64,000 nucleotides of DNA from DATHTK01 sp035463295 (GTDB lineage: Bacteria > Actinomycetota > Rubrobacteria > Rubrobacterales > Rubrobacteraceae): assembly GCA_035463295.1 (NCBI GenBank), contig DATHTK010000114.1, forward strand, positions 11,549 through 75,548. The letters run 5' to 3'. The translations under genes and the position numbers were made by a program. The notes beneath the pieces are model-generated. The model did no database searches. It was not told the origin of the DNA and saw nothing but the letters and a program-made list of their open reading frames with translations. Positions 15,422 through 23,660 of this stretch are shown one piece after another (within the stretch, counting starts at the first letter, position 1; each line of letters starts with the position of its first letter).

Positions 15422-17743
15422 CTAGCTACACTTCGAGTACCCGCAGGAGTGGCAGACGACGCAGCCCTCCTGGCGGGTGAGGCCGGAACCGCAGTCCGGG
15501 CAGGCGCCGATGATCGGAAGCTCGCGGGTGTCCGGGAGGGAGCCCTCGATCAGGTAGTGCTCGGCCATCGCCTTGGCGACGCCATCGGGGACGGAGAGGA
15601 CGGCGTTCGGGCCGACACCGGCCGGGTGGCCGTCCTGGATGCCGCGCAGCTGGTGGACGACCTCGGCGGGGTCGGCGCCGTGGGTGAGGGCCAGCGTGAT
15701 CATACGCCCCAGGGCGTCCGAGAAGGCCGCCGCCGTGCCGCCGGGCTTGCCGAGGATGACGAAGCACTCCCTCGGGCCGAACTCGTCGTCGTTCATCGAG
15801 ACGTACATCGAGCCGTGGCCGGTCCGGATCTTCTTGGTCACCCCGGTGAGGGTGCGCGGGCGGCCGTTGCGCGCCTCGGCGAGCGAGGAGAACTGCTGCT
15901 GTCTTTGGAGGCCAGCCGCAACGGGCGGGCTGACCGGCGGGGCGGTAGGGGCCTCCGGCGAGGCCGGGGTCATCGTCGGCTTCTCGCCGGGCTTCTCCGT
16001 CCTGCCGGTAGAGAGGACCTGGGCATCGCGCGAGCCGTCGCGGTAGACCGCTATCCCTTTGCAGCCCGTGGAGTAGGCCAGCCGGTAGGCGTCCTCGACA
16101 TCCTCGGGGGTCGCCTCGTTAGGGAGGTTGATGGTCTTGCTGATACCCATCGAGGTGTGCTTCTGAAAGGCCGCCTGCATCCGGACGTGCCACTCGGAGC
16201 TTATGTCGTGTGAAGTCACCCAGACGCTCCGTACGTCAGCCGGCACCTCGGGGATGTCGCGCACGCTGCCGTGCTCGGCGACCTTCTTCATGAGATCCTC
16301 GGAGTAGAAGCCCCTCTCCTTCGCGATCTTCACGAACTCGGGGTTGACGTCGGGCATCTCCATGTCGGCCTGCCGGCGCATAAAGGCGACGGCGAACAAA
16401 GGCTCGATGCCGCCGGAGCAGCCGGCGATCATCGAGATCGTGCCGGTGGGCGCGATCGTCGTCACGGTTGCGTTGCGCACCCGGTCGCCCCGCGCCTCGT
16501 GGCGGGAGCCCTCGTAATGGGGCATGACGCCGCGCTCTTCGGCAAGGTTCCGGCTCTCCTCCCACGCCTCGTCGTCCACGAACTTCATCACCTTCTCGGC
16601 GAAGGCGAGGCCTTCGTCCGAGTCGTAGGTGATGCCGAGCTTGATGAGGAGGTCGGCGAAGCCCATGACGCCGAGGCCGATCCGGCGGTTCCCCCGGCTC
16701 ATCTCGTCTATCTCGTCCAAGGGGTAGCTGTTCATCTCTATGACGTTGTCGAGGAAGCGAACCGCGGTGTGGACCGTCTCGCGCAGGTCGTCCCAGTCGA
16801 CATCGCCCGTCTCTTCCCTGTAGAACCTCTCCAGGTTGATCGAGCCGAGGTTGCACGAGTCGTACGGCGGCAGGTGCGCCTCCGAGCACGGGTTCGTCGA
16901 CTCGATCGGGTACTGCGGCGTCGGGTTGTCGTCGTTGATCCTGTCTATAAAGACGACGCCCGGCTCGCCGTTTAGCCACGCTCCCTCGACGATCTTGCGG
17001 AAGAGGTCCCGCGCCCGAACGGTCTTGGCGACCTCGCCGTTCCTCGGGTTCTTGAGCTCGAAGTCCGTGTCCCCCTCGACGGCCTCCATGAAGGCATCGG
17101 TGATCGCCACCGAGATGTTGAAGTTGTTGACCGCCGCGTTGTCCTTCTTGCAGGTGATGAACTCCTCGACATCCGGGTGATCGACCCTGAGGATGCCCAT
17201 GTTCGCCCCACGCCGCGTGCCGCCCTGCTTGATCTTGTCCGTCGAGGCGTCGTAGATGGCCATGAACGAGACCGGCCCACTCGAGACGCCCATCGTGCTC
17301 TTTACGAGGTCGTTCTTGGGCCTGAGGCGCGAGAACCCAAACCCGGTCCCGCCACCGCTCTTGTGGATGATGGCCTGGTGCTTGAGGGTGTCGTAGATGC
17401 CGTCTATAGAGTCCTCGACCGGCAGCACGAAGCACGCAGAGAGCTGCTGCAGCTCCCTGCCGGCGTTCATGAGGGTCGGCGAGTTGGGCATGAACTTGCG
17501 TCTGAGCATCATCCGGAGAAAGCGCTCCTCGGACTCCTCGTAGAGAGCCCGCGCGTCTTCACCCTCCTTGAAGCGGAACTCGCCCTCCGCGATGTTGCGC
17601 GCCACACGGCGGAACATGTCGATGGGCTCCTCGATGGCCTCGCCCTGCTCGTTCTTCTTGAGATATCGCTTCTTCAGAACGGCTACAGCGTTCTCCGTGA
17701 GGTCTATATGGTCAAGCCTGTTGCGGTCTACCTCCATACCCAT
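15422..17743 (-). CDS. nrdJ: Class II (adenosylcobalamin-dependent) ribonucleotide reductase
   Basis: A 773-residue enzyme that makes deoxyribonucleotides using a B12-generated thiyl radical, independent of oxygen. Visible motifs are NSPTLMNAGRELQQLSACFVL (read as two parts, with the first active-site Cys), NPCSEAHLPPYDSCNLGSINL (radical Cys region) and TGCKGIAVYRDGSRD. The C-terminus GACPDCGSG...CHSCGYSKC is a zinc-ribbon-like redox tail. There is no N-terminal ATP-cone. It lies 78 bases after nrdR on the same strand, so both are probably co-transcribed from the NrdR-boxed promoter. ATG 17743 touches GAGAGG, and the in-frame ATG 17737 has better spacing and may be the real start. Confidence 0.95.
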   Translation of the reverse strand: MGMEVDRNRLDHIDLTENAVAVLKKRYLKKNEQGEAIEEPIDMFRRVARNIAEGEFRFKEGEDARALYEESEERFLRMMLRRKFMPNSPTLMNAGRELQQLSACFVLPVEDSIDGIYDTLKHQAIIHKSGGGTGFGFSRLRPKNDLVKSTMGVSSGPVSFMAIYDASTDKIKQGGTRRGANMGILRVDHPDVEEFITCKKDNAAVNNFNISVAITDAFMEAVEGDTDFELKNPRNGEVAKTVRARDLFRKIVEGAWLNGEPGVVFIDRINDDNPTPQYPIESTNPCSEAHLPPYDSCNLGSINLERFYREETGDVDWDDLRETVHTAVRFLDNVIEMNSYPLDEIDEMSRGNRRIGLGVMGFADLLIKLGITYDSDEGLAFAEKVMKFVDDEAWEESRNLAEERGVMPHYEGSRHEARGDRVRNATVTTIAPTGTISMIAGCSGGIEPLFAVAFMRRQADMEMPDVNPEFVKIAKERGFYSEDLMKKVAEHGSVRDIPEVPADVRSVWVTSHDISSEWHVRMQAAFQKHTSMGISKTINLPNEATPEDVEDAYRLAYSTGCKGIAVYRDGSRDAQVLSTGRTEKPGEKPTMTPASPEAPTAPPVSPPVAAGLQRQQQFSSLAEARNGRPRTLTGVTKKIRTGHGSMYVSMNDDEFGPRECFVILGKPGGTAAAFSDALGRMITLALTHGADPAEVVHQLRGIQDGHPAGVGPNAVLSVPDGVAKAMAEHYLIEGSLPDTRELPIIGACPDCGSGLTRQEGCVVCHSCGYSKCS

Positions 17744-17821
17744 CCTCTCAATTCTACCGCCAGTGCTGCTCTATCCCACTATCGATTTGCTCTGCTCAGA
17801 TACTTTGCGCGTACCCGCCTG

Positions 17822-18307
17822 CTACCGGCCAGCTCCCATGCCGGACCCAGCGAGGCGCACCAGCTCCGAGCGGAACTGGTCAACGTCCGTGTACTGCCTG
17901 TATACGGAGGCGAAGCGCAGATAGGCGACCATGTCCAGCTTGCGCAAGCGGACCAGCGCCATGTCCCCCAGACGTCTCGAGGTCACCTCGTGCCGCCGCC
18001 GCTCCCGCAGCTCGGCCTCGATCTCGTCCACGATCAACTCCACGTCCTCGTCCGTTACCCGCTGCTTGGCACAGGCCTTCGCCAAACCAGCCCGCAGCTT
18101 CTCCCGGTCGAACAGCTCTTTGTCGCCATCGCGCTTGATCACCATCAACCTCAACGGCTCCCGGCGCTCGTAGGTCGTGAACCTCTTCTCGCAAGAGAGA
18201 CACTCCCGACGACGGCGGATCGCATCCTTCGTCTCCGACATCCGTGAATCTATTACCTTCGTGTCCTCATAATCACAGTAAGGGCACTGCACCTCAATAA
18301 CCCCCAT
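17822..18307 (-). CDS. nrdR: Transcriptional repressor NrdR
   Basis: NrdR has a zinc ribbon at the N-terminus (CPYC...CLSCEKRFTTYER) and an ATP-cone (LMVIKRDGDKELFDREKL onward), and represses ribonucleotide reductase genes when (d)ATP is bound. The order and length (about 150-161 residues) are normal. The frame is open to 18346. ATG 18307 gives MGVIEVQCPYC, while GTG 18292 gives the canonical short beginning before CPYC and has GGGGG upstream; either is possible. Two NrdR boxes lie in its own promoter, implying autoregulation together with nrdJ. Confidence 0.93.
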   Translation of the reverse strand: MGVIEVQCPYCDYEDTKVIDSRMSETKDAIRRRRECLSCEKRFTTYERREPLRLMVIKRDGDKELFDREKLRAGLAKACAKQRVTDEDVELIVDEIEAELRERRRHEVTSRRLGDMALVRLRKLDMVAYLRFASVYRQYTDVDQFRSELVRLAGSGMGAGR

Positions 18308-18344
18308 CACTCCAACACCACATCTGGTATGGCGAAAACCTAGC

Positions 18345-18360
18345 ACACCATATTTTGCAA
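18345..18360. promoter_or_regulatory. NrdR box, promoter-proximal
   Basis: ACACCATATTTTGCAA matches the NrdR-box consensus ACACTATATATAGTGT mainly in the left half and core. It lies 38-53 bases upstream of ATG 18307 and would overlap a -10-like AATATG on the minus strand (TTGAGT, 17-base spacer). Confidence 0.6.
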
Positions 18361-18390
18361 AAGCAATACCAACTCAATAAACCTGAACTT

Positions 18391-18406
18391 TAAGTAAATA
18401 TAGTGT
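18391..18406. promoter_or_regulatory. NrdR box, distal
   Basis: TAAGTAAATATAGTGT matches 12 of 16 positions of the NrdR consensus, with a perfect right half ATATAGTGT. The start-to-start distance to the proximal box is 46 bases. Paired boxes upstream of nrdR-nrdJ fit the known arrangement in Streptomyces. Confidence 0.65.
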
Positions 18407-18658
18407 TAAGCGGTGAAACCTCTCTTATAAAGCGGAATGTGTGTCCAGCGCGCCCGGAAGAGATTTTTTTCAGATTTTTTTCATCCGGACGCAAAAATCG
18501 GGAATATGCCGCAAATCGTGCACCTTGACATCAGGTAGAAACATTTGTCTGTATCGTTACTAGAACCTTGGAATACTATGTTTGAATGATTTACCTTGTA
18601 GTATAGATTAACTCTATAGCGCGATACGAAGGTGCTCGGGGCGCATGGAGCGGTTGTT
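18407..18658. other. AT-rich intergenic stretch, nrdR promoter to tadA end
   Basis: Markedly AT-richer than its surroundings, with two T-tracts (TTTTTTT near 18466 and 18474) and no reading frame of note. It separates the nrdR promoter from the tadA 3' end. No clear tadA terminator hairpin was found. Confidence 0.4.
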
Positions 18659-19147
18659 TCAGGGGCTCTTACGGCGTTCCCTGAAGAATGTCTGGAGCAT
18701 ACTCGCGGCCTCTCTCTCGAGTAGGCCGCTCTCGACGAGGATGGTATGGTTGAGGCGTTCGTCTGCGGGGGTATTGTGGAGGGTGCCGGCGTACCCGGCC
18801 TTCGGATCGGGGGCGGCGTAGACGAGACGATCGAGGCGGGCGGCGTGGGCGGCGCCGGCGCACATGGGGCAGGGCTCGAGGGTGGAGTAGAGGGTACAGC
18901 CGGGGAGTCGCCAGCCGCCGGCGGAGGCGGCGGCTCTCTTAATAGCGAGGATCTCCGCGTGGGCGGTAGGGTCTCCCGTTGCCTCGCGTTCGTTGGCGGC
19001 GACTGCCAGCACCTCGCCGCCGCGCGAGACCACCGCCCCCACGGGAACCTCCCCCTTCTCGGCGGCATTCCGTGCCGCGAGCAGAGCCCGGCGCATCATG
19101 GCGAGGTCCGTCGGAGATGGGTGGTCGGGGTGCGGGCTCTCTCTCAT
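18659..19147 (-). CDS. tadA: tRNA adenosine(34) deaminase TadA
   Basis: A 162-residue CDA-fold enzyme converting A34 to inosine in tRNA-Arg(ACG). Its zinc site HAE is at 63-65 and PCPMC at 92-96, with the TadA features VPVGAVV and ANEREATGDPTAHAE, and the tail LNH...VESGLLEREAASML that helps hold the anticodon loop. Start ATG 19147 lacks a strong Shine-Dalgarno site; MM at residues 17-18 is a possible later start. It lies 27 bases after the arsN-like gene and may be co-transcribed. Confidence 0.93.
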   Translation of the reverse strand: MRESPHPDHPSPTDLAMMRRALLAARNAAEKGEVPVGAVVSRGGEVLAVAANEREATGDPTAHAEILAIKRAAASAGGWRLPGCTLYSTLEPCPMCAGAAHAARLDRLVYAAPDPKAGYAGTLHNTPADERLNHTILVESGLLEREAASMLQTFFRERRKSP

Positions 19148-19174
19148 GGAGGCGATGATAGCAGCCGGCGGCTG

Positions 19175-19636
19175 CTAGCCGGCTCGCAGCGTGAGGGCCA
19201 TGGCGCGGGCGCCGGCGGGGCAGGCCGAGACGAACTCCACGGAGCGTCGCACGTCCTCTGGCACCTTGGAGCGCGGGATCCGGCGGAAGCCAAAGCGGGG
19301 GAAGAACGAGCTCGCGGTCTCTGTCAGCAGGTACGCCTCTTCGACGCCGAGCTCGAGCGCCAGGTTGAGCGTAACGGCGGTCAGACGACCTCCCAGTCCG
19401 GCACCGCGGAGGTCCCTTCTCACGGCGATCGAACGGAGCAAGGCCGTCCGTTCGTAGAGCTCGAGGGCGGCGCTTCCCACGACACGTCCCTTCCAACGAG
19501 CAACAAGGGTGCTCGAGAGGTGGTCCCCGAGCCCGTCTGGTGGGAGCCCGCACTCCTCGAGCAGCGCCAGGATCTCCGGCAGCTCGCCCGGACGCGCCGG
19601 CTCGATGGGGATACTCGCTGCCAGGAGACCTCTCAC
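19175..19636 (-). CDS. GNAT N-acetyltransferase, ArsN-like
   Basis: A 153-residue GNAT enzyme. Its acetyl-CoA site reads RSIAVRRDLRGAGLGGRLTA, and the later part (EAYLLTETASSFFPRFGFR, then EFVSACPAGARAM) matches the ArsN type found in arsenic loci. ArsN1 acetylates arsinothricin and related amino-acid analogues. The GTG start overlaps the arsC stop by four bases (GTGA), so the two are a translationally coupled pair. The arsenic role rests on this context and on family resemblance; the substrate is unproven. Confidence 0.78.
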   Translation of the reverse strand: MRGLLAASIPIEPARPGELPEILALLEECGLPPDGLGDHLSSTLVARWKGRVVGSAALELYERTALLRSIAVRRDLRGAGLGGRLTAVTLNLALELGVEEAYLLTETASSFFPRFGFRRIPRSKVPEDVRRSVEFVSACPAGARAMALTLRAG

Positions 19637-20058
19637 GGCGCGTCTGCCCCGAGGAGCTCCACTTCGATTCGCGTCCGGATCTCATCCCTCACAGCGCGAA
19701 ACGCCGCGAGGCGCTCCTCGTGATCGCCGGTAACCTTCGAGGGATCCCTGAACGACCAGTGCAGGCGGTTCTTTGCCCCCGGGAAGACCGGGCACGCCTC
19801 GTTGGCATCGTCGCAGACCGTGATCACGTACTCGAACTCCTCACCCAGATAGCGCTCGAGGGTCTTGGACTCCTGCCCCGAGAGATCCACACCAATCTCC
19901 TCCATCGCAGAGATCGCCTCCAGCCTCACACGCGTCGCCTCCGTTCCGGCACTGTGGACCTCGAACCGATCGCCGCCGAGGTGCCGCAGGAGCCCCTCCG
20001 CCATCTGGCTCCTGGCCGAGTTGTGAGTGCACAGGAATAGCGCCCGGCTCTTGACCAT
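19633..20058 (-). CDS. arsC: Arsenate reductase ArsC, low-molecular-weight phosphatase type
   Basis: A 141-residue enzyme with the P-loop LCTHNSARSQMAEG (catalytic Cys10, Arg16) of the LMW-phosphatase-like arsenate reductases, and further cysteines in VITVCDDANEACPVF that can act in the disulfide cascade. It reduces arsenate to arsenite in the cytoplasm using thioredoxin or mycothiol-type thiols. ATG 20058 follows AAAGGAGG. No arsR, acr3 or arsB gene is adjacent, so export of the arsenite formed would depend on genes elsewhere. Confidence 0.9.
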   Translation of the reverse strand: MVKSRALFLCTHNSARSQMAEGLLRHLGGDRFEVHSAGTEATRVRLEAISAMEEIGVDLSGQESKTLERYLGEEFEYVITVCDDANEACPVFPGAKNRLHWSFRDPSKVTGDHEERLAAFRAVRDEIRTRIEVELLGADAP

Positions 20059-20423
20059 CGAACGGCCTCCTTTAGTCAGTCGGATGCAACCGCCAACTCA
20101 TGCGCTCCAGCGCCCAGCTCTCACCCGAGGCAATCGAGAAGCAGACTACCTCGGGCGGCCCGTACAGACCATCATAGATCAAATATTCCTGATCAGCCAC
20201 CGGAGTTCCCACCGCACCGGTGGACCGCATAGATCGCCCGAGCACCCTCTCTCACCACCCGCGAAGAGAGCACACACTCGTCTCCGTCTTCTATTACCAT
20301 TAACTTAACGTTTAATTTAAACCTTTTATTCAAGTTTAGTGTATCTCGTTCGAGGCTCCGATCAACGGGAGGACTAATTACCTGCAAATGGGGCTATTTT
20401 TCATGATGGGCTCGACTTGACAT
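20059..20423. other. 365-base intergenic region, arsC promoter side
   Basis: Non-coding. It carries an AT-rich island (20290-20345) upstream of arsC with the palindrome GTTTAATTTAAAC. A short minus-strand frame (20193-20387) shows no recognisable protein. Confidence 0.4.
20310..20322. promoter_or_regulatory. Palindrome GTTTAA-T-TTAAAC upstream of arsC
   Basis: A perfect 13-base palindrome about 250 bases upstream of arsC in an AT-rich island. It could be an operator or part of a promoter; AT-rich palindromes also arise by chance, and no arsR gene is adjacent. Confidence 0.25.
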
Positions 20424-21650
20424 TCAACCTTTCGTCGCGGGCGAGGGATGATTCGTGTCACCGTTTATGCCGGCCCACTGGCGAGCGGGGAGGCCCCAGA
20501 GGGCTATAAAGCCGGCTGCCGCGGCTTCATCGAAGGTGCTATTAGGGTCATAGGTAGCGAGGTCTTTATCGTAGAGGGCTCGGGGAGCGGTGCGGCCGGC
20601 GACGGTACTCGAACCTTTGTAGAGCTTGAGGCGGACGGTACCGGTCACGGTTCTCTGGGTCTCGTTTACGAAGGCGTCGAGGGCGGATTTCAGGGGGGTG
20701 AACCAGAGGCCGTCGTAGGTGAGCTCGGCGAAGCGCTGTTCGACGGAGGCTTTAAAGCGGAGGACGTCCTTCGTGAGGGTCAGGGTCTCCAGTTCTTTAT
20801 GGGACTGGATGATGGCGAGGGCGGCGGGGGCCTCGTAGATCTCACGGCTCTTGATACCGACGAGGCGGTCTTCGATCATGTCGATCCGGCCGACGCCGTG
20901 GGCGCCGGCGATATCGTTGAGCTTGGCGACAAGCTCGACGAGCTCCAGTTCCTCACCGTCGAGGCTCGTGGGGAGTCCTTCTTGGAACCTGATCTCGACG
21001 TAGCGCGGCTCTTCGGGCGCACCTTCGGGCTCCGTCGTGAGCTCGAAGACATCGGGGGTGGGCTCGTGGTCGGGGTCCTCGAGCGGGCCGGCCTCTATGG
21101 AGCGACCCCAGAGGTTAGCGTCGACGCTGTAGGGGGACTCCTTCGTAGTCGGGACGGGGATACCGTGCTCCTCGGCGTACTCCATCTCCTCGGGGCGGCT
21201 CATGTTCCAGTCGCGCACTGGGGCGACGACGGTGAGATCCGGGGCGATGGAGGCGGTAGTCACGTCGAAGCGGACCTGGTCGTTGCCCTTGCCGGTCGAG
21301 CCGTGGGCGATGTGGGTGGCCCCCACCTCCCGCGCGGCCTCGACGAGCTTCTTCGCGATCAGGGGCCGACCCAGGGCCGTGAAGAGCGGGTACTTGCCGC
21401 CGTAGAGGGCGTTCGCCTTTATAGCGGGTGCGACGTACTCCTTAGCGAACTCGGCCTTCGCGTCGCGCACGAAGGCATCGGCGGCCCCTATTTTCAGGGC
21501 TTTGGTCTTTACGTCGCCCGGGGGCTCGCCTTGGCCGAGGTCCAGGTACAGGGCGTAGGGCGACGCTCCCTGCTGCTCGAGCCACTTGAGACACACCGAG
21601 GTATCCAGGCCACCCGAGTAGGCGAGCACGACTCTCTTTCCGTCAAGCAT
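20424..21650 (-). CDS. argG: Argininosuccinate synthase
   Basis: A 408-residue enzyme joining citrulline and aspartate with ATP, the penultimate step of arginine synthesis. The N-terminal ATP-pyrophosphatase loop VVLAYSGGLDTSV is intact, as are HGSTGKGNDQVRF and the tetramerisation/C-terminal region. The frame is open to 21683, but MLDGKRVVLAYSGG at ATG 21650, behind GGAGGAGAG, is the natural start. It is the last gene of argC-argR-ACT-argG on the minus strand. argH was not found in the window. Confidence 0.95.
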   Translation of the reverse strand: MLDGKRVVLAYSGGLDTSVCLKWLEQQGASPYALYLDLGQGEPPGDVKTKALKIGAADAFVRDAKAEFAKEYVAPAIKANALYGGKYPLFTALGRPLIAKKLVEAAREVGATHIAHGSTGKGNDQVRFDVTTASIAPDLTVVAPVRDWNMSRPEEMEYAEEHGIPVPTTKESPYSVDANLWGRSIEAGPLEDPDHEPTPDVFELTTEPEGAPEEPRYVEIRFQEGLPTSLDGEELELVELVAKLNDIAGAHGVGRIDMIEDRLVGIKSREIYEAPAALAIIQSHKELETLTLTKDVLRFKASVEQRFAELTYDGLWFTPLKSALDAFVNETQRTVTGTVRLKLYKGSSTVAGRTAPRALYDKDLATYDPNSTFDEAAAAGFIALWGLPARQWAGINGDTNHPSPATKG

Positions 21651-21698
21651 CTCTCCTCCAGTACCTCTGAGAGCTTCCCGCAACGTAGTACGGGCCTC

Positions 21699-22118
21699 TT
21701 ACGAGACCCGGTGTCCCCGCTCGCGCAACGCGGCGACGGCGAGATCCAGCGCCGCTTCCCTTACCAGCAGGTAGTCGGTTCGGTAGGTCGAGATCGCGAA
21801 CATGCTAATGCCGCCCTCGGCCAACGGCACCGTCAGGGAAGCGAGAACCCCGACCAGGGAGAAGTCGAGCGTCCCCTCCACCTCCAGAGCGCGCCAGCCC
21901 CCTTCGCTGGTGGTCCCCGGCGGGACCACCTCCTCTGGGCAGACGACCGAGAGCTCATCCGGCGTGCGCGTTACGGAGAAGATCTCGCCGACCGTAGCCC
22001 ACGCCGGCACCTCTGCGTCTGGCTCCAGCCGGCAGACGGCGAGGCGCTCTCCGAGCACGCGGAGAGGCAGCGGGGGCTTGTGCGCATCCAGCACGCTCCC
22101 GACGGTCCTTCTGGCCAC
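21699..22118 (-). CDS. Stand-alone ACT-domain protein of the CASTOR/ACT_7 type
   Basis: At about 139 residues, this has two ACT-like halves: an N-terminal half with RLAVCRLEPDAEVPAWA and EIFSVTRTPDELSVVCPE, and a C-terminal half with LVGVLASLTVPLAEGGISMFAISTYRTDYLLV. That layout is shared with the bacterial homologues of the mammalian arginine sensor CASTOR1. ACT domains bind amino acids at domain interfaces. The GTG at 22118 starts one base after the argR stop (TAA-A-GTG), so it belongs firmly to the arginine operon. A regulatory or sensing role for arginine is inference. There is no catalytic motif. Confidence 0.8.
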   Translation of the reverse strand: MARRTVGSVLDAHKPPLPLRVLGERLAVCRLEPDAEVPAWATVGEIFSVTRTPDELSVVCPEEVVPPGTTSEGGWRALEVEGTLDFSLVGVLASLTVPLAEGGISMFAISTYRTDYLLVREAALDLAVAALRERGHRVS

Positions 22119-22119
22119 T

Positions 22120-22599
22120 TTACTCGGCGTTGCCGGCGGGCCGGGTGCGGGCGCGGCAGACGTCGGCGATGAGGCTCGCGACCTCGGCGGCGGCAGGGTT
22201 GTCCGGGCAGACAGCGAGCACCGTATCCTGGCCGGCAATGGTGCCCGCGATCTTGAGGCCCTTCACGCGGTCCAGAACGCTGGAGACGGCCCCCGCGGTC
22301 CCGTCCCGGGTGTGTATGACGACCTGGTTCTGCGTCGGGATGATGCCGAGGACGAAGCTGGGGAGCACCTCGATGCCGGCGGAGCCGGGCTCGTGCGGGA
22401 GTGCCAGGTAGCGGTTGCCGACCTTGAGGACCCCGAGCTCGGCGAGGTCCCGGCTCACCGTGGCCTGGGCGACCTCCACCCCCTCCTCCGCGAGGGAGGC
22501 GACCACGTCCTGCTGGGTCCCGAGCTCCCTCTCGGAGATGAGGCGAAGGATGAGATCCTGCCTCGTCGTCTTGTCTACCGGTGCCCGTGTAGCTCCCAA
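22120..22599 (-). CDS. argR: Arginine repressor ArgR
   Basis: A 159-residue hexameric repressor. Its N-terminal winged helix contains GTQQDVVASLAEEGVEVAQATVSRDLAELGVLK. The C-terminal arginine-binding domain has GTAGAVSSVLDR and GTIAGQDTVLAVC, whose acidic residue contacts arginine. TTG 22599 is used; GGGGAGGAG lies three to four bases upstream. It follows argC by ten bases and is followed by the ACT gene. Its probable target is the double ARG box between argC and argJ. Confidence 0.93.
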   Translation of the reverse strand: MGATRAPVDKTTRQDLILRLISERELGTQQDVVASLAEEGVEVAQATVSRDLAELGVLKVGNRYLALPHEPGSAGIEVLPSFVLGIIPTQNQVVIHTRDGTAGAVSSVLDRVKGLKIAGTIAGQDTVLAVCPDNPAAAEVASLIADVCRARTRPAGNAE

Positions 22600-22609
22600 A
22601 ACTCCTCCC

Positions 22610-23641
22610 CTACTCGAGGTGCTCGAGCCCGAGGTTCTCCTCGAATCCGAGCGCCAGGTTCATGTTCTGTACCGCGGCCCCGGACGCGCCCTTGAGCAGG
22701 TTGTCCAGCGCCGCGAACAGGAGCAGCTTCCCCGCCCGCTGGTCCACGGCCGCAGAGAGTCGCACCCGGTTGGTGTTCGCCACGTGCGCTATGTGCGGCA
22801 CCTCCGCTCGTGCTTCGACGAAGGCCCAACCCTCGTAGTCCTCCCTATACCACCCGAGAACCTCCCGAGGATCCGGTATCCGCCGGGCGTCCTCGAACTC
22901 GACCACTATGGTCTCGAGCTCGCCGCGGCTTATGGGCAACAGGTGCGGCACGAAGGTAACCTCCGGCATCTCCCCTACCCTCCGTAACACCATCTCTATC
23001 TCCGGCGTGTGCCGGTGACGCATCTCGCCGTCCGAGATTCCATACGGCGAGACGCTCTCGTTGACGCTGACGAAGTGGGTCTTGACGCTCGGCTTCGCCC
23101 CGGCCCCACTTACCCCGGATAGCGCATTGACCGTGACCGACCTCACCCCGCCACCTGACCGCCTCACCACCGGAGCGAGCGCGAGCACGGCCGCCGTCGG
23201 ATAACACCCGGGGTTCGCCACCAGCCTGCCTTCTGCAGGCCCGAAGACCTCCGGGAGCCCGTAGTGAGCTTCTCCCAGCAACTCCGGCGCCGGATGCTCC
23301 CCGTACCACTCCTCGTAGAGGCCCGCATCTGAGAGCCGGAAGTCCGCCGAAAGGTCCACCACGAGCCTCGCCCCGGCCCCGAGTAACTCCCTCACAGCCT
23401 CCGCGCTCTCCCCGTGCCCGTAGGCTACGAACGCCGCGTCCAGCGAAGAGGCGTCTATCTCCCCCGGCTCGACATACTCTCCCTCCACCGCGAGCTGAGG
23501 GTATACCTCCCCTATAGCGCGCCCCGCATACCCGCGCGAAGAGACCCCCATCACCCCCACCTCCGGGTGCCCGGAGAGCAGGCGCACGAGCTCCGCCCCC
23601 GCGTAACCGCTCCCACCGTAGACGCCGATCTTGAGTCCCAT
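22610..23641 (-). CDS. argC: N-acetyl-gamma-glutamyl-phosphate reductase
   Basis: A 343-residue NADPH-dependent reductase, third step of arginine synthesis. The Rossmann motif VYGGSGYAGAEL is at the N-terminus and the catalytic Cys is in VANPGCYPTAAVLAL, the family signature. HTPEIE and HLLPISRGE follow as expected. It is first in argC-argR-ACT-argG and divergent from argJ. The ATG has no strong Shine-Dalgarno site (GATTT upstream). Confidence 0.95.
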   Translation of the reverse strand: MGLKIGVYGGSGYAGAELVRLLSGHPEVGVMGVSSRGYAGRAIGEVYPQLAVEGEYVEPGEIDASSLDAAFVAYGHGESAEAVRELLGAGARLVVDLSADFRLSDAGLYEEWYGEHPAPELLGEAHYGLPEVFGPAEGRLVANPGCYPTAAVLALAPVVRRSGGGVRSVTVNALSGVSGAGAKPSVKTHFVSVNESVSPYGISDGEMRHRHTPEIEMVLRRVGEMPEVTFVPHLLPISRGELETIVVEFEDARRIPDPREVLGWYREDYEGWAFVEARAEVPHIAHVANTNRVRLSAAVDQRAGKLLLFAALDNLLKGASGAAVQNMNLALGFEENLGLEHLE

Positions 23642-23660
23642 AAATCACATTGTAGAGCCG

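Noticed and set aside
17744..17821. Cobalamin riboswitch upstream of nrdJ
   Set aside because: The gap to nrdR is only 78 bases, too short for a full cobalamin riboswitch, and no B12-box is visible.
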